Both the position numbers and the translations under genes were made by a program. From assembly GCA_019914995.1 (NCBI GenBank), contig CM034129.1:11029725-11093724 (forward strand): a stretch of 64,000 nt of DNA, in the 5' to 3' direction. The stretch comes from Acanthochlamys bracteata (lineage: Eukaryota > Streptophyta > Magnoliopsida > Pandanales > Velloziaceae). The notes beneath the pieces are model-generated. The model saw nothing but the letters and a program-made list of their open reading frames with translations, searched no databases and had not been told where the DNA came from. Shown here one piece after another: positions 24,698-38,164 of the stretch (its first letter is position 1; each line of letters starts with the position of its first letter).

Positions 24698-25470
24698 TTG
24701 ATCAAGCAGGCAGGGACAGCACAAACTTCCAAACTGTTTCTTTCTGTCTTTCACTATGTTCTGTTCTTGAGAGATTTCGTGTGCATGATCACAAACACAA
24801 CTCACCAAGATTCCCAATGGAGCTGCAGCGACTCGGACAAACTTGTCAATAAAAGGAAATGTTTGTCCTTTCAAGCTTGTTCAGTTCCTCATAATTGGTT
24901 GAAACTCCATGTTCTTGTTGAGGTAACTGAGATATACAAATCTACCACTGTGAATGTATCTATCTTTTTCATTCTCTATTTCCCAATCATAGAAGAAACT
25001 CATCGAGACACTCTACAAACAACACAAGGACGAGAGACTAGATCTTTTTACAGTTATGGATCTGATTTTGTGGTGAAGTGATTAGTAGTTATTGATTTAT
25101 TTGTTGTTGTTGATTTTCAAGAAGAGGAGAGCAAAAGTTTCTCCTTTTATTGTTGTTTGTTTAGCTTTTGTTTCTTGTAATTCATTCAGCTCTTGGTGGA
25201 TTCAACCCTTTCTTGGTTCTCTTTTAATTCTCAAGACGCTGATTAACGAGAACAATAACCAATTTAATTGGATTCACGAGAAGAGAGAAAGCTATAATTT
25301 TGAGAATTTTCCATTTCTACCAACCAGATCAAAGTTTGTTCTTGCCTATTTGTTTTTCTTCTCCAAATCAGAGTTTTCTGATTGAAAATCTAATCTCGTT
25401 GCTCTCCCAGTTAAATCTCCATCTGAAATTATTAGATGAGCGAGTTGTGGTATCAGCTTTGAAGTAGCCG
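24698..25470 (+). promoter_or_regulatory. Upstream region and 5' leader of the PBL kinase gene
   Basis: It carries several open frames of 60-130 codons, none resembling a known protein. The stretch is less AT-rich than the DNA to its left. It is read here as promoter plus 5' UTR of the kinase starting at 25471. Confidence 0.4.
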
Positions 25471-27791
25471 ATGGGGAACTGCTTCGGTTCTTCTTCAGCT
25501 GCCAATAACAACAGTGGGAGCTCAAATCAGAACTCTGGTGAGCTGCTTGCCAACTTCTTATGATCTATTCTTAAATTCTAGTTGCTTAAAGTTGTCGGCT
25601 TTTGCTGGGTTTTTAAAATTGAACTTTGTTTTTGTCAAATTTGCTCTGCTTGGTTCATGTCTGAATAAATATTTGCTGAAATCGGTTGCTTGTAGCTGCA
25701 TTTGAGAAGGATATGATTGTAGCAGGAAGCGTTCTTATGCATGAATGTCTATAACATAGTGATAGCAAACAAGTTAGAAATTTGTCTATAAAATTGAAGT
25801 TTTATTTTTGTAGCAGATCCTAGAAAAGTCTCCAACACCATTAGGACCGGCACACCTTCAGTGAGTTCATTACGAACTGCATGTTCCGCTCCTTCAACCA
25901 TCACAGTTGCTTCTACAAGAAAGAGCACTGGTTATGAGAATCCACTCGCACTGCGAGCTGAGGAGGAAATTCTGTCATCTTCTAATTTGAAGGCCTTCAC
26001 ATTTAGTGAGCTGAAAAACGCTACTAGGAATTTTCGCCCCGATACTCTTATTGGGGAAGGGGGATTTGGTTGTGTGTATAAAGGTTGGATAGACGGGCAC
26101 ACCCTTACCCCAGCAAAATCAAGGGCGGGGATTGTTGTAGCTGTGAAAAAGCTTAAACCAGAGAGTTACCAAGGGCACAAAGAATGGGTGGTATTAGTTG
26201 TTTTCTGTTCCGATTTCTGCTTTGATCGTGTTCTATTTCAACTATCTCACATTGCTAATATATATTTTTTTTCTGCCCACTTTTGTGATTTACAGACAGA
26301 AGTGCGCTATCTTGGCCAGCTTCACCATCCGAATTTGGTGAAGCTGATCGGCTACTGTTCTGAGGGTGATGATAGGCTCTTAGTTTATGAGTTCATGCCA
26401 AAAGGTAGCCTGGAGAACCATCTTCTCAGAAGTGAGTAATGGATTTCTTCTTAGCTCAAAAGCTTGTACTGTGTGCATCATACTTCCAGCTTAAGATAAA
26501 AATGAAGTTGGTAGTATTTGTAAATGGACATCCATATTAAGATGAACTACACGGTGGTTCAGAAACTTGGTATCTGCAGATTTTCATGAACTGGCTAGTT
26601 TGTTGAGAGGAACCTGTCAACTAACCGAAGTTAGCTCTGAATCTGCATTGAAGTGTAACCATTCATGGGATGTTCATTTTAGTGCTTTTTCTCTAGTGGG
26701 GGTGCCCGAATGGGCAACTGGCATGCAAAGTTGCCATAATTTTTAGCCAGTTTTCTGAAGATTGCGCTTTTTGGTCCAAGAGATGTATTCTAACTCTATT
26801 TCTCTTCAGGAAGTGCAGAGCCGCTTTCTTGGGCAATAAGGATCAAAATTGCTGTTGGGGCTGCTCGGGGTCTCTCATTTTTGCACGATGCTGAGTCACA
26901 AGTTATATACCGAGATGTTAAGACATCAAACATTCTTTTGGACTCGGTAACTTTTAATTTGATAAATGGTTTCAATATTCTTCTCTATTGCTACGTATAG
27001 TTAAACCTATCTTTATCTGTACTCCTACTGCAGGAATTCAATGCCAAGCTTTCGGACTTTGGGTTGGCGAAAGCTGGACCAACAGGCGATAGGACTCATG
27101 TCTCCACTCAAGTCATGGGCACTCATGGCTATGCTGCACCAGAATACATTGCAACTGGTAAGCACGATAAACTGATTCTTTTCTCTATGATCATATTAAA
27201 CACAGATTTCTTCCTTGTTTAAGAAATTGGATTCTCTTTAAATGACTATTTCTTAAGTTTGACAAATCGAGCTTTAACATGTTCCTGCATTTTCCAGGTC
27301 GGCTTACTGCAAAAGCTGATGTCTACAGCTTTGGCGTTGTACTGCTACAGCTATTATCTGGTCGCCGTGCGGTCCACAAGTCACAGTCAGGAATCGAGCA
27401 AAATCTGGTCGACTGGGCAAAACCTTTCCTAGGAGACAGACGCAGAGTTTACAGAATAATGGACCTCAAGTTGGAAGGCCAGTACCCTAAAAAAGCAGCA
27501 TTAACTATTGCTACACTTGCTTCACAATGTCTAAGAAACCAGGCAAAGCTACGGCCACAGATGTGTGACATTCTGAAGGTGCTTGAAAAGTTGCAGGATT
27601 CAAAGGAGGCATCCAAATTCTCACGAGAACAGAAAAGAACAGCACCAAGCTCTGTAGCAAGATCACCTGCTATGCATCAACAGCAACCATCACCAAGAAC
27701 TACAGCAAGGCCTCCTTCATCCTTGCAACCTCAGAGACCTACTGCGTTGAAGTCTACATCGATATTCTTTCGATGCTTACATTTTTTATAA
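25471..27791 (+). CDS. Receptor-like cytoplasmic kinase VII (PBS1-like, PBL2/PBL3-type)
   Basis: A membrane-anchored Ser/Thr kinase of the class that relays signals from surface receptors in immunity and growth. Six exons join to 443 aa: 25471-25537, 25814-26187, 26296-26431, 26810-26946, 27034-27157 and 27298-27791. The N-terminal MGNCFGSS fits N-myristoylation at Gly2 and palmitoylation at Cys4. The kinase domain shows the glycine loop [11 protein letters not shown] (about 103), VAVKK with the ATP-anchoring Lys at about 134, and the [15 protein letters not shown] hinge. The catalytic loop is [12 protein letters not shown], followed by SDFGLAK and the activation/P+1 stretch [21 protein letters not shown]. 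The 33-residue insert-bearing segment [16 protein letters not shown] is typical of this subgroup. The C-terminal tail is Pro/Gln/Ser-rich. Exon 2 has a tandem TAGCAG acceptor. Confidence 0.94.
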
Positions 27792-28159
27792 TGTGTTCTT
27801 ATGCTAGAGGAATAGCAAGTTGAATATCTGCTACGAGGTTTTGCAGATAATTGTATTTGTTATTTGTCGATCTGTGTATATTTCTGATTTTCTGAGAGCT
27901 GGCTACGTTTCTGTAGTTCTCGTAATGCTTTGCTGAAAGTTTACTCAACAAAATTGGTGACATCATACGTGTACTACCATTTTGCGATTCATTAGAACTC
28001 TGCTGAATCTTTTACATCTGCATTAGTTTTCTCAAAGTGAATGGTGCAGAAATATAGAAAAATCGAAGAATTTCTCTTGAGTACATTTATCTAAAACCGG
28101 ATCGCCGTAATTGATGAACCATCAATTGTCAAAAGTTCTGTTCCTTTTAAAAGGCATCA
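27792..28159. other. Convergent 3' ends of the PBL kinase and DHQS-II genes
   Basis: About 370 bp between two stop codons on opposite strands. It probably holds both 3' UTRs. Nothing else is visible. Confidence 0.6.
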
Positions 28160-31100
28160 TTACTTCTCTATGATGAACTCTCGGATCTCTATTCCGGTAT
28201 GACGAGCCCCACCCTGGATCCTCAACAAGACTTGATCTCCGACTTCCAGTGATGTTACGGGAATCATTGTCTTTTTCGTTCTTCCTTCTGTGAAACAAAT
28301 TAAAGGATTATCAGCATACCCGAAAAAACTGACACGCCGGATATCTGAAAAAGTAAAAGACCAGGACTGAGAATAACCTTCAAAAGGACAAACGAACCCC
28401 ACGGTTTCGGCATTTTGGAGAAAGATGCTATAAGATTCCTTACCCGATTCTTCCTGAGAACACGAGAGTATGTATCAGGGACATATACATTAAATCATCA
28501 GAAATCAATTAACCTATAAAACAATTCCATTCCTTCCTCAAGCTAACCTTTTAAAGACAGATGGAAGATAAGAAAACGCATTAACTTATACATTGAATGA
28601 TTTCCCGATAACAGAATATGTTGCATACCAGGGCCTCAACAAGAATTAGGGGCCTTGACTCTATTTTCACTCGTCCTATAACTGCAGTACGCTGGAATCC
28701 AGAACGATCGACCACCATCACCTCTTGACCAGCCTGCAACTCACTGAGATAGCGGGTTTTCCCTCCTGGAACTGCAATATAGGCATGCACAGGCCCCTGA
28801 TATGCAAACGCAAGCTATTCCTCATACAAAAGCAAGTACACCGCTATAGGAGGAAATGCAGAAGAATCTTAAAAGGTCCTTTTAAATAATCAGCAATACA
28901 AAAAGGGATGCTGAAGACAAAATTTTAAGAATGTTCTACGAGAAATACTTACAGCATTAACTCGGAAGGGCCTGCTTGCAATGTAATTAGATTCCAAGCA
29001 TTCCGAATGCACAAGGAAAAGACCTCTGGCAAAGGAACCGACCTATGAAGGGATATTCACTTCTGTATCAATAAAGAATATGCAGCTCAACTGGAAGAAG
29101 GAATTTAACAACTTTCTAGTAGATTCACATAGTGGAAGCATATGACAAAGATTTTTGTCCGAGAGGGATCACATACAAGAAGACCTTCGCCGGGTCGAAT
29201 GAGAGTGCAGAGATCCACACATACACGATCACCCATTCCTACCACTTCGATTCGTTTTATGTTGGCTTTTGTCAATTTCACAGTCTCGTTCGCTTCATTT
29301 CTTCTGTCAAAGTAATCCTGACGTACAAGAGAACAAGAATAAGTTGCAGAATAGCTGTAGGCTGAGTTGGACAAGGAAGCAAAAGGATAACAGAATGGCA
29401 CTAGAAGCTTATAAGTCAATGTTTAAAAGAACATCTCCAAGGTACCTACAGGACCTCTGTCATCTTAAGACCTACAATGGGTAGCAATTTTAACTGGTCT
29501 ACGCTCATGCAAACAAGATTGGTGAAGTTATACTGAAGAATGGGTAATTATATGTACACAACTGATATTCTCTTCAAATGAAATACGGTCAAAAAAGTTG
29601 ATTACTTGGATTTCAAAAGAGAGACCATTTTCATGTCACTTAAAAACATATTGTACAAGGTAACGAGCCAGTCAAACGGGTGCTGCAGAGGGGGAACTTT
29701 GACTAAAAAAGTAGAAGAAGTAGCACCTTTAGCTTTAGAACTTCTCCTATGTCTTCGACTTTCAAGACAACTCCACCAACACCTTGCTCCAAAGCCTGCA
29801 AACGAAATTAGTTTGTTATTCTTTAAGAGCTATGTGAGTTCTATAATCAAACTTCTTTCTGTAGATACCTCAAGAAAGACCTGAGCTTCTAATGAAGTTC
29901 TTGAAACTGCCATCAATGTTCCTACACAACCTTGAAATGCAGCAACAATATTTTCTGCAGGTATGACCTGAACGCAGCGGAGTCATTTGAAAGAGCAATA
30001 GGAAAGCAAGATACTACAAGAATTGCAGTCTCTATGTCTGAATCTGCTATCTTCAACTAGTCCAGCTACATTATTGTAGTTACAGATGAGATTGGTGCAA
30101 TATAAAAAGAACAAGATACGAACTGCGTAATTCTTTGGGCACATGCTTGTCCTGAATGGATTATCTTCAAAAGATACAAATTTCAGGCTTGCTTACGACC
30201 TGAATTGGTACCTAGACATTTTTTAGCTAGAGACAGTAAGAAATCCTTTACATGGAAAGACTTTATATCAATGTGCTTCCATCTACATTATTTTGCATCA
30301 ATATTCTTGGTTTAAAAAACACAACCAATATACAAAAGGAATGCTTAAAGCAAAGGAACCATACCTGCCATCCGCCTTGAAAACTGATCACCATATGATC
30401 GACTTGTTTATCATCCCACTGTAGGAGTTCTAATTCTTCCGTAGAAGATACATCATAAAGCGAAGCAACTTTATCATTCCTTACATTGAAAATCTCAGAA
30501 TTTTGAACAAACAGAGGATGTATCAACGAAGTTGCTGCAAAGCCAACCAATTATTACATGCCAGGTCTACATGCGCACGAGAAAAAGCATATGGATAGAA
30601 ACCTTGTTTTCAAAATGCCAACTCACACATATCAGGCATTCTGCATCAGAAGTTGCAATCGTAATTACTATTAAAATTTACGCTATGGCTTAGTTGCTTA
30701 CATGACCAATCACTGGCGAGATCTTTTGACTCCGATGAAAAGACGAATGTGTTCCACCCTCTTTCTACTGCTGTTGTCATTACTTCCCTAGTCTTAGTCC
30801 ATATCCAAACAAGTTTATCTTTCCCAGAATGGCCAAATTTATCCGCAGAACACATAGTCACTAATTTCACAGTCAGCTTACCCCAATTGTTTCGCCAGTT
30901 TATTGAAGTACCAATATAACCTAAAAGTACCAAACTTCAATCATCAGAAGATCAACAGAGTACCAAAACATTGAGAATCAAACCGAATCACGCAAAACCC
31001 AATTGTAAATCTCCCATTTTTCTACTAGGGGAACAGATTTATATTGAGAGAGTGGAGAAAACAAATTTCTTTCGCTCGAAATCAAATCTTTGTAATTCTG

Positions 31101-31351
31101 GATTAAAAATTTGGTAAAATTATACAGATACTCATCTATACAGTACTCTAATAAACAGAGTCCGCAAAAAAAAAATCACCAGTTTTGATTAAGAAAAAGG
31201 CAGCAAGATGAAATATTGAAACAAGTACAGAGCACCAGACAGGTAGAAATTCAATAATATCAAAATTGAGCAGAAGTAAAGTGAGATTATTACCGTTTTT
31301 CTTGAAAGGGATGAAGATTGTCGGGGAGGGAGTGAGAGACAACAAACCCAT
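28160..31351 (-). CDS. 3-Dehydroquinate synthase II-like protein (archaeal-type), plastid-targeted candidate
   Basis: This is the plant homologue of the archaeal type II dehydroquinate synthase, an NAD-dependent enzyme of an alternative early shikimate route. Its function in plants is unsettled, because plants also have the AroB-type enzyme. Ten exons, in transcript order, are 31351-31294, 30920-30702, 30534-30365, 29967-29869, 29795-29727, 29317-29177, 29042-28953, 28796-28629, 28453-28378 and 28287-28160. They total 405 aa and all phases agree. About 45 residues precede the conserved start [20 protein letters not shown] and could be a transit peptide. Recognisable blocks are [55 protein letters not shown], the FRVNAGPVHAY segment, [15 protein letters not shown], and the end [18 protein letters not shown]. 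The last intron uses a GTTATT donor. Confidence 0.92.
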
Positions 31352-31521
31352 CTTATGGTTGATAATAACAATTTAAAGTAATAGAAGGTAAATAAGAAAA
31401 TTATTTAATTAGCTCATGTTATGGCCCTTCTTTTGAAAGCGTCCTTCAACTCTTTAGTTAGATCTGTCGACAAGTGCTCGAGACCTTACCTTATGATTTG
31501 TCTCCTCCTCTACTGTACACT

Positions 31522-32175
31522 ACTGACTTTGTGAAACCCGAAAGACATTGAAGGGAAGCCTGTCAGTGAGATTACTGAATACTGATTCAAATACATCATT
31601 CAAACCTGTAAACATTCCTTCTGAAAATTTTGATTCCTAAAGTTTTCCAATCTCATGAAACAGGTGATTAAAAAGATGACAGACGGTGCTGCTGCTGATT
31701 ACTGCTTTTGAGTGCATCGGTTTAGCGTCAACGATGAATGATGCATTTGAGAGCTCTAGGAATGTGCCAAATAACTTGGCATTCTCGATATACATGTACA
31801 TGTTCGTATAATTTCTTAATGCATAAAATCTGCATTGACAATTTATGCAAATGATTCTCATCCAGGGTTAGGGGAAAGACACGATTGTTCTAGGAGCAGA
31901 AATGCATGGAGTACCCTTACGCGTAAGTGCGGTGCGTGATCTTTTAGAAGGCAAAACTATTTCTGGCTGCATGTTTGGAAGAATCAAAGCGAAAACAGAC
32001 ATCCCAATTCTTTTGAAACAATACAAAGACCCGCATCTTTGTAATAGAATACGCGAGTCATTCGAAAATTTCTGCTTTGAACTTCTAATTTTTTTTTGGG
32101 TAGGAACTTAATTTAGATGGATTTATAACGCATGAGGTGGATTTTGAAGATAATAAACAAGGCTTTTGATATTTG
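31522..32175 (+). pseudogene. Zinc-type alcohol dehydrogenase-like pseudogene (3' half)
   Basis: The plus strand retains the C-terminal half of a plant ADH-like gene (medium-chain dehydrogenase/reductase). Pieces seen are TDFVKPE / DIEGKPVSE (31522-31570), VIKKMTDGAADYCF / ECIGLASTMNDAFESSR (31664-31760), GKDTIVLGAEMHG and DLLEGKTISG, then the KAKTDIPILLKQYKDP segment (31866-32030), and ELNLDGFITHEVDFED / INKAFD (about 32104-32170). It carries an extra base at about 31543, an extra T at about 31709, TAG at 31869-31871 where the family has Trp, and an extra A at about 32152. Remnants of intron borders (ACAG before 31664, CCAG before 31866, GTAG before 32104) show it was a genomic copy, not a retrocopy. 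The 5' half and the zinc ligands are absent. Confidence 0.85.
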
Positions 32176-32326
32176 TTTTTCTTCTGATGATGTCATCATT
32201 CATCGTAGTGGAATAGCAATTCAGAATCAGATGACGGATCACGTGATTGAGGCCCAAAGCCTATTAATCAATTGAAGCGCCGTTACGTTGTTGTACTAGG
32301 CCTTTACTCTCGTGCCCTTGTCAGAC

Positions 32327-32349
32327 CGGGCCGGACCATTCCCGGCCCG
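32327..32349. repeat. Perfect GC-rich inverted repeat (hairpin)
   Basis: CGGGCCGG at 32327-32334 is followed by a 7-base loop and CCGGCCCG at 32342-32349. This is an all-G/C 8-bp stem inside an AT-rich intergenic region. I assign no function; it may be debris of a mobile element. Confidence 0.7.
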
Positions 32350-32689
32350 CCTTGTCGGACCTCCGTACTCCCTCACACAACGCATTCATTGCAATGCTTA
32401 CCGTTAGTTGGTTGGTTTGTTTTTTTTTTTTTTTTGAAACTACCATGGAAAAGTTAACAGAAAATAACTACTATTACTGACTAGTTATATGAAGTTTGTA
32501 TGTACTTTGAAGTAAATATCGGTTGGTATCAAAACGTAATTCATTTCTTAGTGAATTAATAAATTAATTATGAGATGTAACAGGTTTTTGAGATTTTAAA
32601 AAAATATGTAGGTATAGTCGTCTAACCAACCGTCGGTTCGTCGGCGGTTGATAGATTATTACTTTACGAATGATTCAATGAATGAGTGA

Positions 32690-32951
32690 GGGGGTGTTTG
32701 AAATTGCTTTTTTTCAACACTATTTTTTAATTTTTAATTTTATATTTTTTAATATATATTTTATAAATATATAAAAAATTTATTTAAAAATTTAGAAAAT
32801 GTAAAAAAATTTTATGAATTGAGATCTTTTTATTGCATATTTTTATTATTTTTTTAAAAATAAAAAAAATATAACTTATTTTTCAAAAAAATTAAAAATA
32901 TTTTTTATTCTAAAAAAAATTCTATTCTATAAACACTACCAAACATTCCTT
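32690..32951. mobile_element. Putative MITE (AT-rich TIR element)
   Basis: About 260 bp that are nearly all A/T inside. The left end reads GGGGGTGTTTGAAATTGC, and the right end in reverse reads AGGAATGTTTGGTAGTGTTT, giving an imperfect inverted repeat around TGTTTG. There is no coding capacity. The ends resemble common plant Tourist/hAT-type MITE termini, but I cannot place the superfamily. Confidence 0.5.
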
Positions 32952-33552
32952 AAAAGTCTCCTCGGTGAGTGATTTTATTTATATATATTTACCTTTATTT
33001 AAAACCCTAACCCCAAGAAGTTGAAGACAAAAAAAAAAAGTTTTAATTAGTTAAAGAAATTTTGATGGATATATTATCACTACTGATGAGAAGATAGACC
33101 TAGCTCAATGAGCCAATCCAAGTACTTCAAATTTTAGTATAGAGAAACTAATAAAGAGAAGCATCTTTAGGGTTTAGTGCCAAGTTTTACATAACTTATT
33201 GATGATAAAAAAACTAATCATGCACCATTTCTGAACTCTGCATGCATTATAATATAAACACTGTCTTGTACTGTTAATTTCCAAAACTCTTGCCTAGCTC
33301 CTTCAATAGGATGAGAAAACAAATGAAATACTTTATAGTAATTGATAGGAGACACTGTGGCCCCTCCAATAAATATTTTCTTTCTTCTTCTTCTTCTTGT
33401 TCTTGTTCTTCTATAATAAACTTTACTTTCACTACTCCCTCCAATAAGTAGTAAGTAGAACCTGTTGTCTACTGCTCGCTACTACTTATCTCTTTGATCT
33501 CTTGATATATATTAGGGTTTGTCTTCTGAATCTATATTGTTAGGTAGTGTGT

Positions 33553-33560
33553 TATATATA
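33553..33560 (+). promoter_or_regulatory. TATA box of the PRE gene
   Basis: TATATATA lies about 115 bp before the ATG at 33675, which would leave a leader of about 85 nt. Confidence 0.55.
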
Positions 33561-33674
33561 GAATCTCCTCTCACTTTCGTTCTCAAAACTTTTTACAAAC
33601 ACTCTTACGATCTGGTCCCCCAATTTAATTAGTAGGAGAAGTAGTAGTGTAGTAGCAGCTAGTTTGTTAACAAA

Positions 33675-34031
33675 ATGTCAAGCAGGAGAAGAATCACTGA
33701 GGAGGAGATCAATGAGCTCATCTCCAAGCTACAATCACTTCTTCCTGAAAGCCGTCGCCGGAACTCCAACCGGGTAAGTCTCAGCTAACAGTTTGCTGCA
33801 CAGAGAGTCGTAAAGAGACCGATCGATGTAGAAAAATTACGAATGTGATTATGTGGTGTTACTTTTGTGTTGCAGGCCTCAGCATCAAGATTGCTCAAGG
33901 AAACATGTAGCTACATCAAGAGCTTGCACAGAGAAGTCGACGATCTCAGTGATCGGCTCTCCGGCTTAATGTCAACAATGGACAACGACAGTGCGCAAGC
34001 CGAAGTCATTCGCGGTCTCCTGAGATCTTGA
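33675..34031 (+). CDS. Atypical non-DNA-binding bHLH protein, PRE (PACLOBUTRAZOL RESISTANCE) family
   Basis: This is a small HLH protein that lacks the basic DNA-contact region. It sequesters inhibitory bHLH partners such as IBH1 types, promoting cell elongation in gibberellin, brassinosteroid and auxin responses. Two exons (33675-33773 and 33876-34031) join in frame to 84 aa. It starts [20 protein letters not shown]. Helix 1 continues to [12 protein letters not shown], and after the intron helix 2 reads [17 protein letters not shown], then [15 protein letters not shown]. The end is [10 protein letters not shown]. The size is slightly below the usual 90-odd residues, but all family blocks are present. 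The long well-defined leader and TATA box at about 33553 support this start. Confidence 0.93.
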
Positions 34032-35868
34032 AGATCATCTCAGCTAGCTAGAGAGATTGTTGAACTATATAGTTTAGAGTTTTATCTAACTAGGACTAGT
34101 TGTACTGTGTATGTAAATTGTTTTTTTTTCTTTTTCTTCTCATGCATTTTATGAGGTTGTAGTTGGAATGAGTTGTTTTTCTCCATGAACAACCAAGCAA
34201 CCTCACTTCAGTCAAACATGTCGTTCTTCTTTGTTGTTAGTATTATTATTATTATTAAAAAGAATGGTATTGCTATTGACTTGAACTTCTTCTATATATC
34301 TCTACATTGATCTGGAACTTCAATTATTTCGAATGTGTACATGTTTCATGTGGAGAGCAAGGATATTCACAGCTTACATATAATGATATTAGCAACATTT
34401 AAGTAAAGAAGCTGTGCTGTGTTGATGGTGTACATCGTACACACTGTTGCGTACGTCGTAGCAATTCTTTATCCGAATAATCTAAATACAATAGGGACTT
34501 ATATTCATTCAAGGTATGACTCAGTTCTCGAGCCACGTAGTGCTACTACTGCTTCTGCAGTAGAAAAGAGATAATAAACTTATGATCACAAGGAGGAGAG
34601 TGTAAAAAAGTTCAGTCCTTCGTTTTAAGTACTCAACAAGTTCCAAAAATGTGAAATCTATTAATTTGCAGAGCCAGAGATAACATTGGAACCCTGAACT
34701 TTGTTTCTATGCAACAGAAAACAAAGAGTTCTTTCACAAAAGAAAGGTAAAACATGTAAAGTAGTGCACTAAGAAACGCGTTTTCTCTTAGGTAACCAGT
34801 GACTGTATTACAAGCATTTTCTCAAGGAATCAATAGACGGTGCTAGGTGCTACAATTAGTAGTATTCCTAAAAGTAGTTGACAGTTAGATTTGGTAACAG
34901 TTAGCTAGATTTGCTAACTGTCGTTGCTGACTGATAGCTGTAAGTAAATTATGAAAACGTTTAATAACTTCCCTCGTATCTGAAACGGAAGGCGGTGCAC
35001 CATAAGTGCGAAGTAGATTTTCTTCAGTTTGAATGCTTCATAAATTTGAAAACCACGTATGCTTTAGCTTTCTCTGAATTTCATTTTCACAAGAAAGGGA
35101 TGGAACACTGACAACAACTATTAATAATAGCTGTTATTGATCCTATCAACTACGATACATACATACTACGTACTGCTTTCAGCAAATCTAACTAACGGTG
35201 TCCAAAGATCTACCAATCTATACATATATATATTCCTTGCCATTGCCAACATTTATAACAGGCACCGGCACCAAAGACGAAACAAATCTATCTGATCAAG
35301 CCAATACTCTACCAGCAGACATAAAGCTTATCTCTGGACTACTACTTCATAAATTGGAGAAAATACCATCGCTACACAAATTCTAGACATCTAAGGGGAA
35401 CCAAAACCAAATGCATGACCGGTATCTAACAAGGTGCAGAATCACTGAAATCAACTCTGACATTGCCGTACACTATTAGACACCGCCAGTAACTTAACAT
35501 CATCAGCTCAAACCTCAATTGCCAAAATATTCAGATTTTACCAGGATACTATGGCAGATTCAAGATCACATAATACAGCACAATTAACTAATGGCATTGG
35601 GCAATCTGAATGCCTCACAGGATTTGACCTTTATACATACCAAAGCAAATCAGGATCAGCATTAATCAGGAAAGTCGAATACATCAAGTAATAAAGTACT
35701 CTGCAACAATTAGGATCCAAAATCCATCTTTAGATGGTTGGTAAGTCATAACAGGCAGTTCTTGAGACAACTCATGACAGACAAGTAACTGAGGTAGCAA
35801 AGGTCATGACAAACAAACAAACTAAAATGGCAAAAGCTCCATTCCTAAATTACCACAGACAGAAATTC
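34032..35868. other. Intergenic region between the PRE and RPS9 genes; no gene seen
   Basis: The PRE 3' UTR occupies the first 200 bp or so, followed by an ATT microsatellite near 34240. About 35000-35860 is more balanced in composition and may include a long RPS9 3' UTR. I found no ORF with recognisable similarity and no tRNA-like cloverleaf. Confidence 0.45.

Positions 35869-38164
<2,296 letters not shown>

Larger units (their letters stand above)
32176..33674. other. Intergenic region and promoter of the PRE gene
   Basis: It contains a CACGTG G-box at about 32240, a GC-rich hairpin at 32327-32349, a candidate MITE (32690-32951), and the promoter of the HLH gene with a TATATATA box at about 33553. 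No coding region is seen before 33675. Confidence 0.5.

Noticed and set aside
24698-25385. Open frames of 97-127 codons upstream of the PBL kinase
   Set aside because: Low-complexity hydrophobic translations, no family resemblance, and a position that fits a promoter and 5' UTR.
35390-35560. Possible C/D-box snoRNA on the minus strand (a TGATGATG motif)
   Set aside because: No matching CUGA D box at the right distance and no terminal stem.
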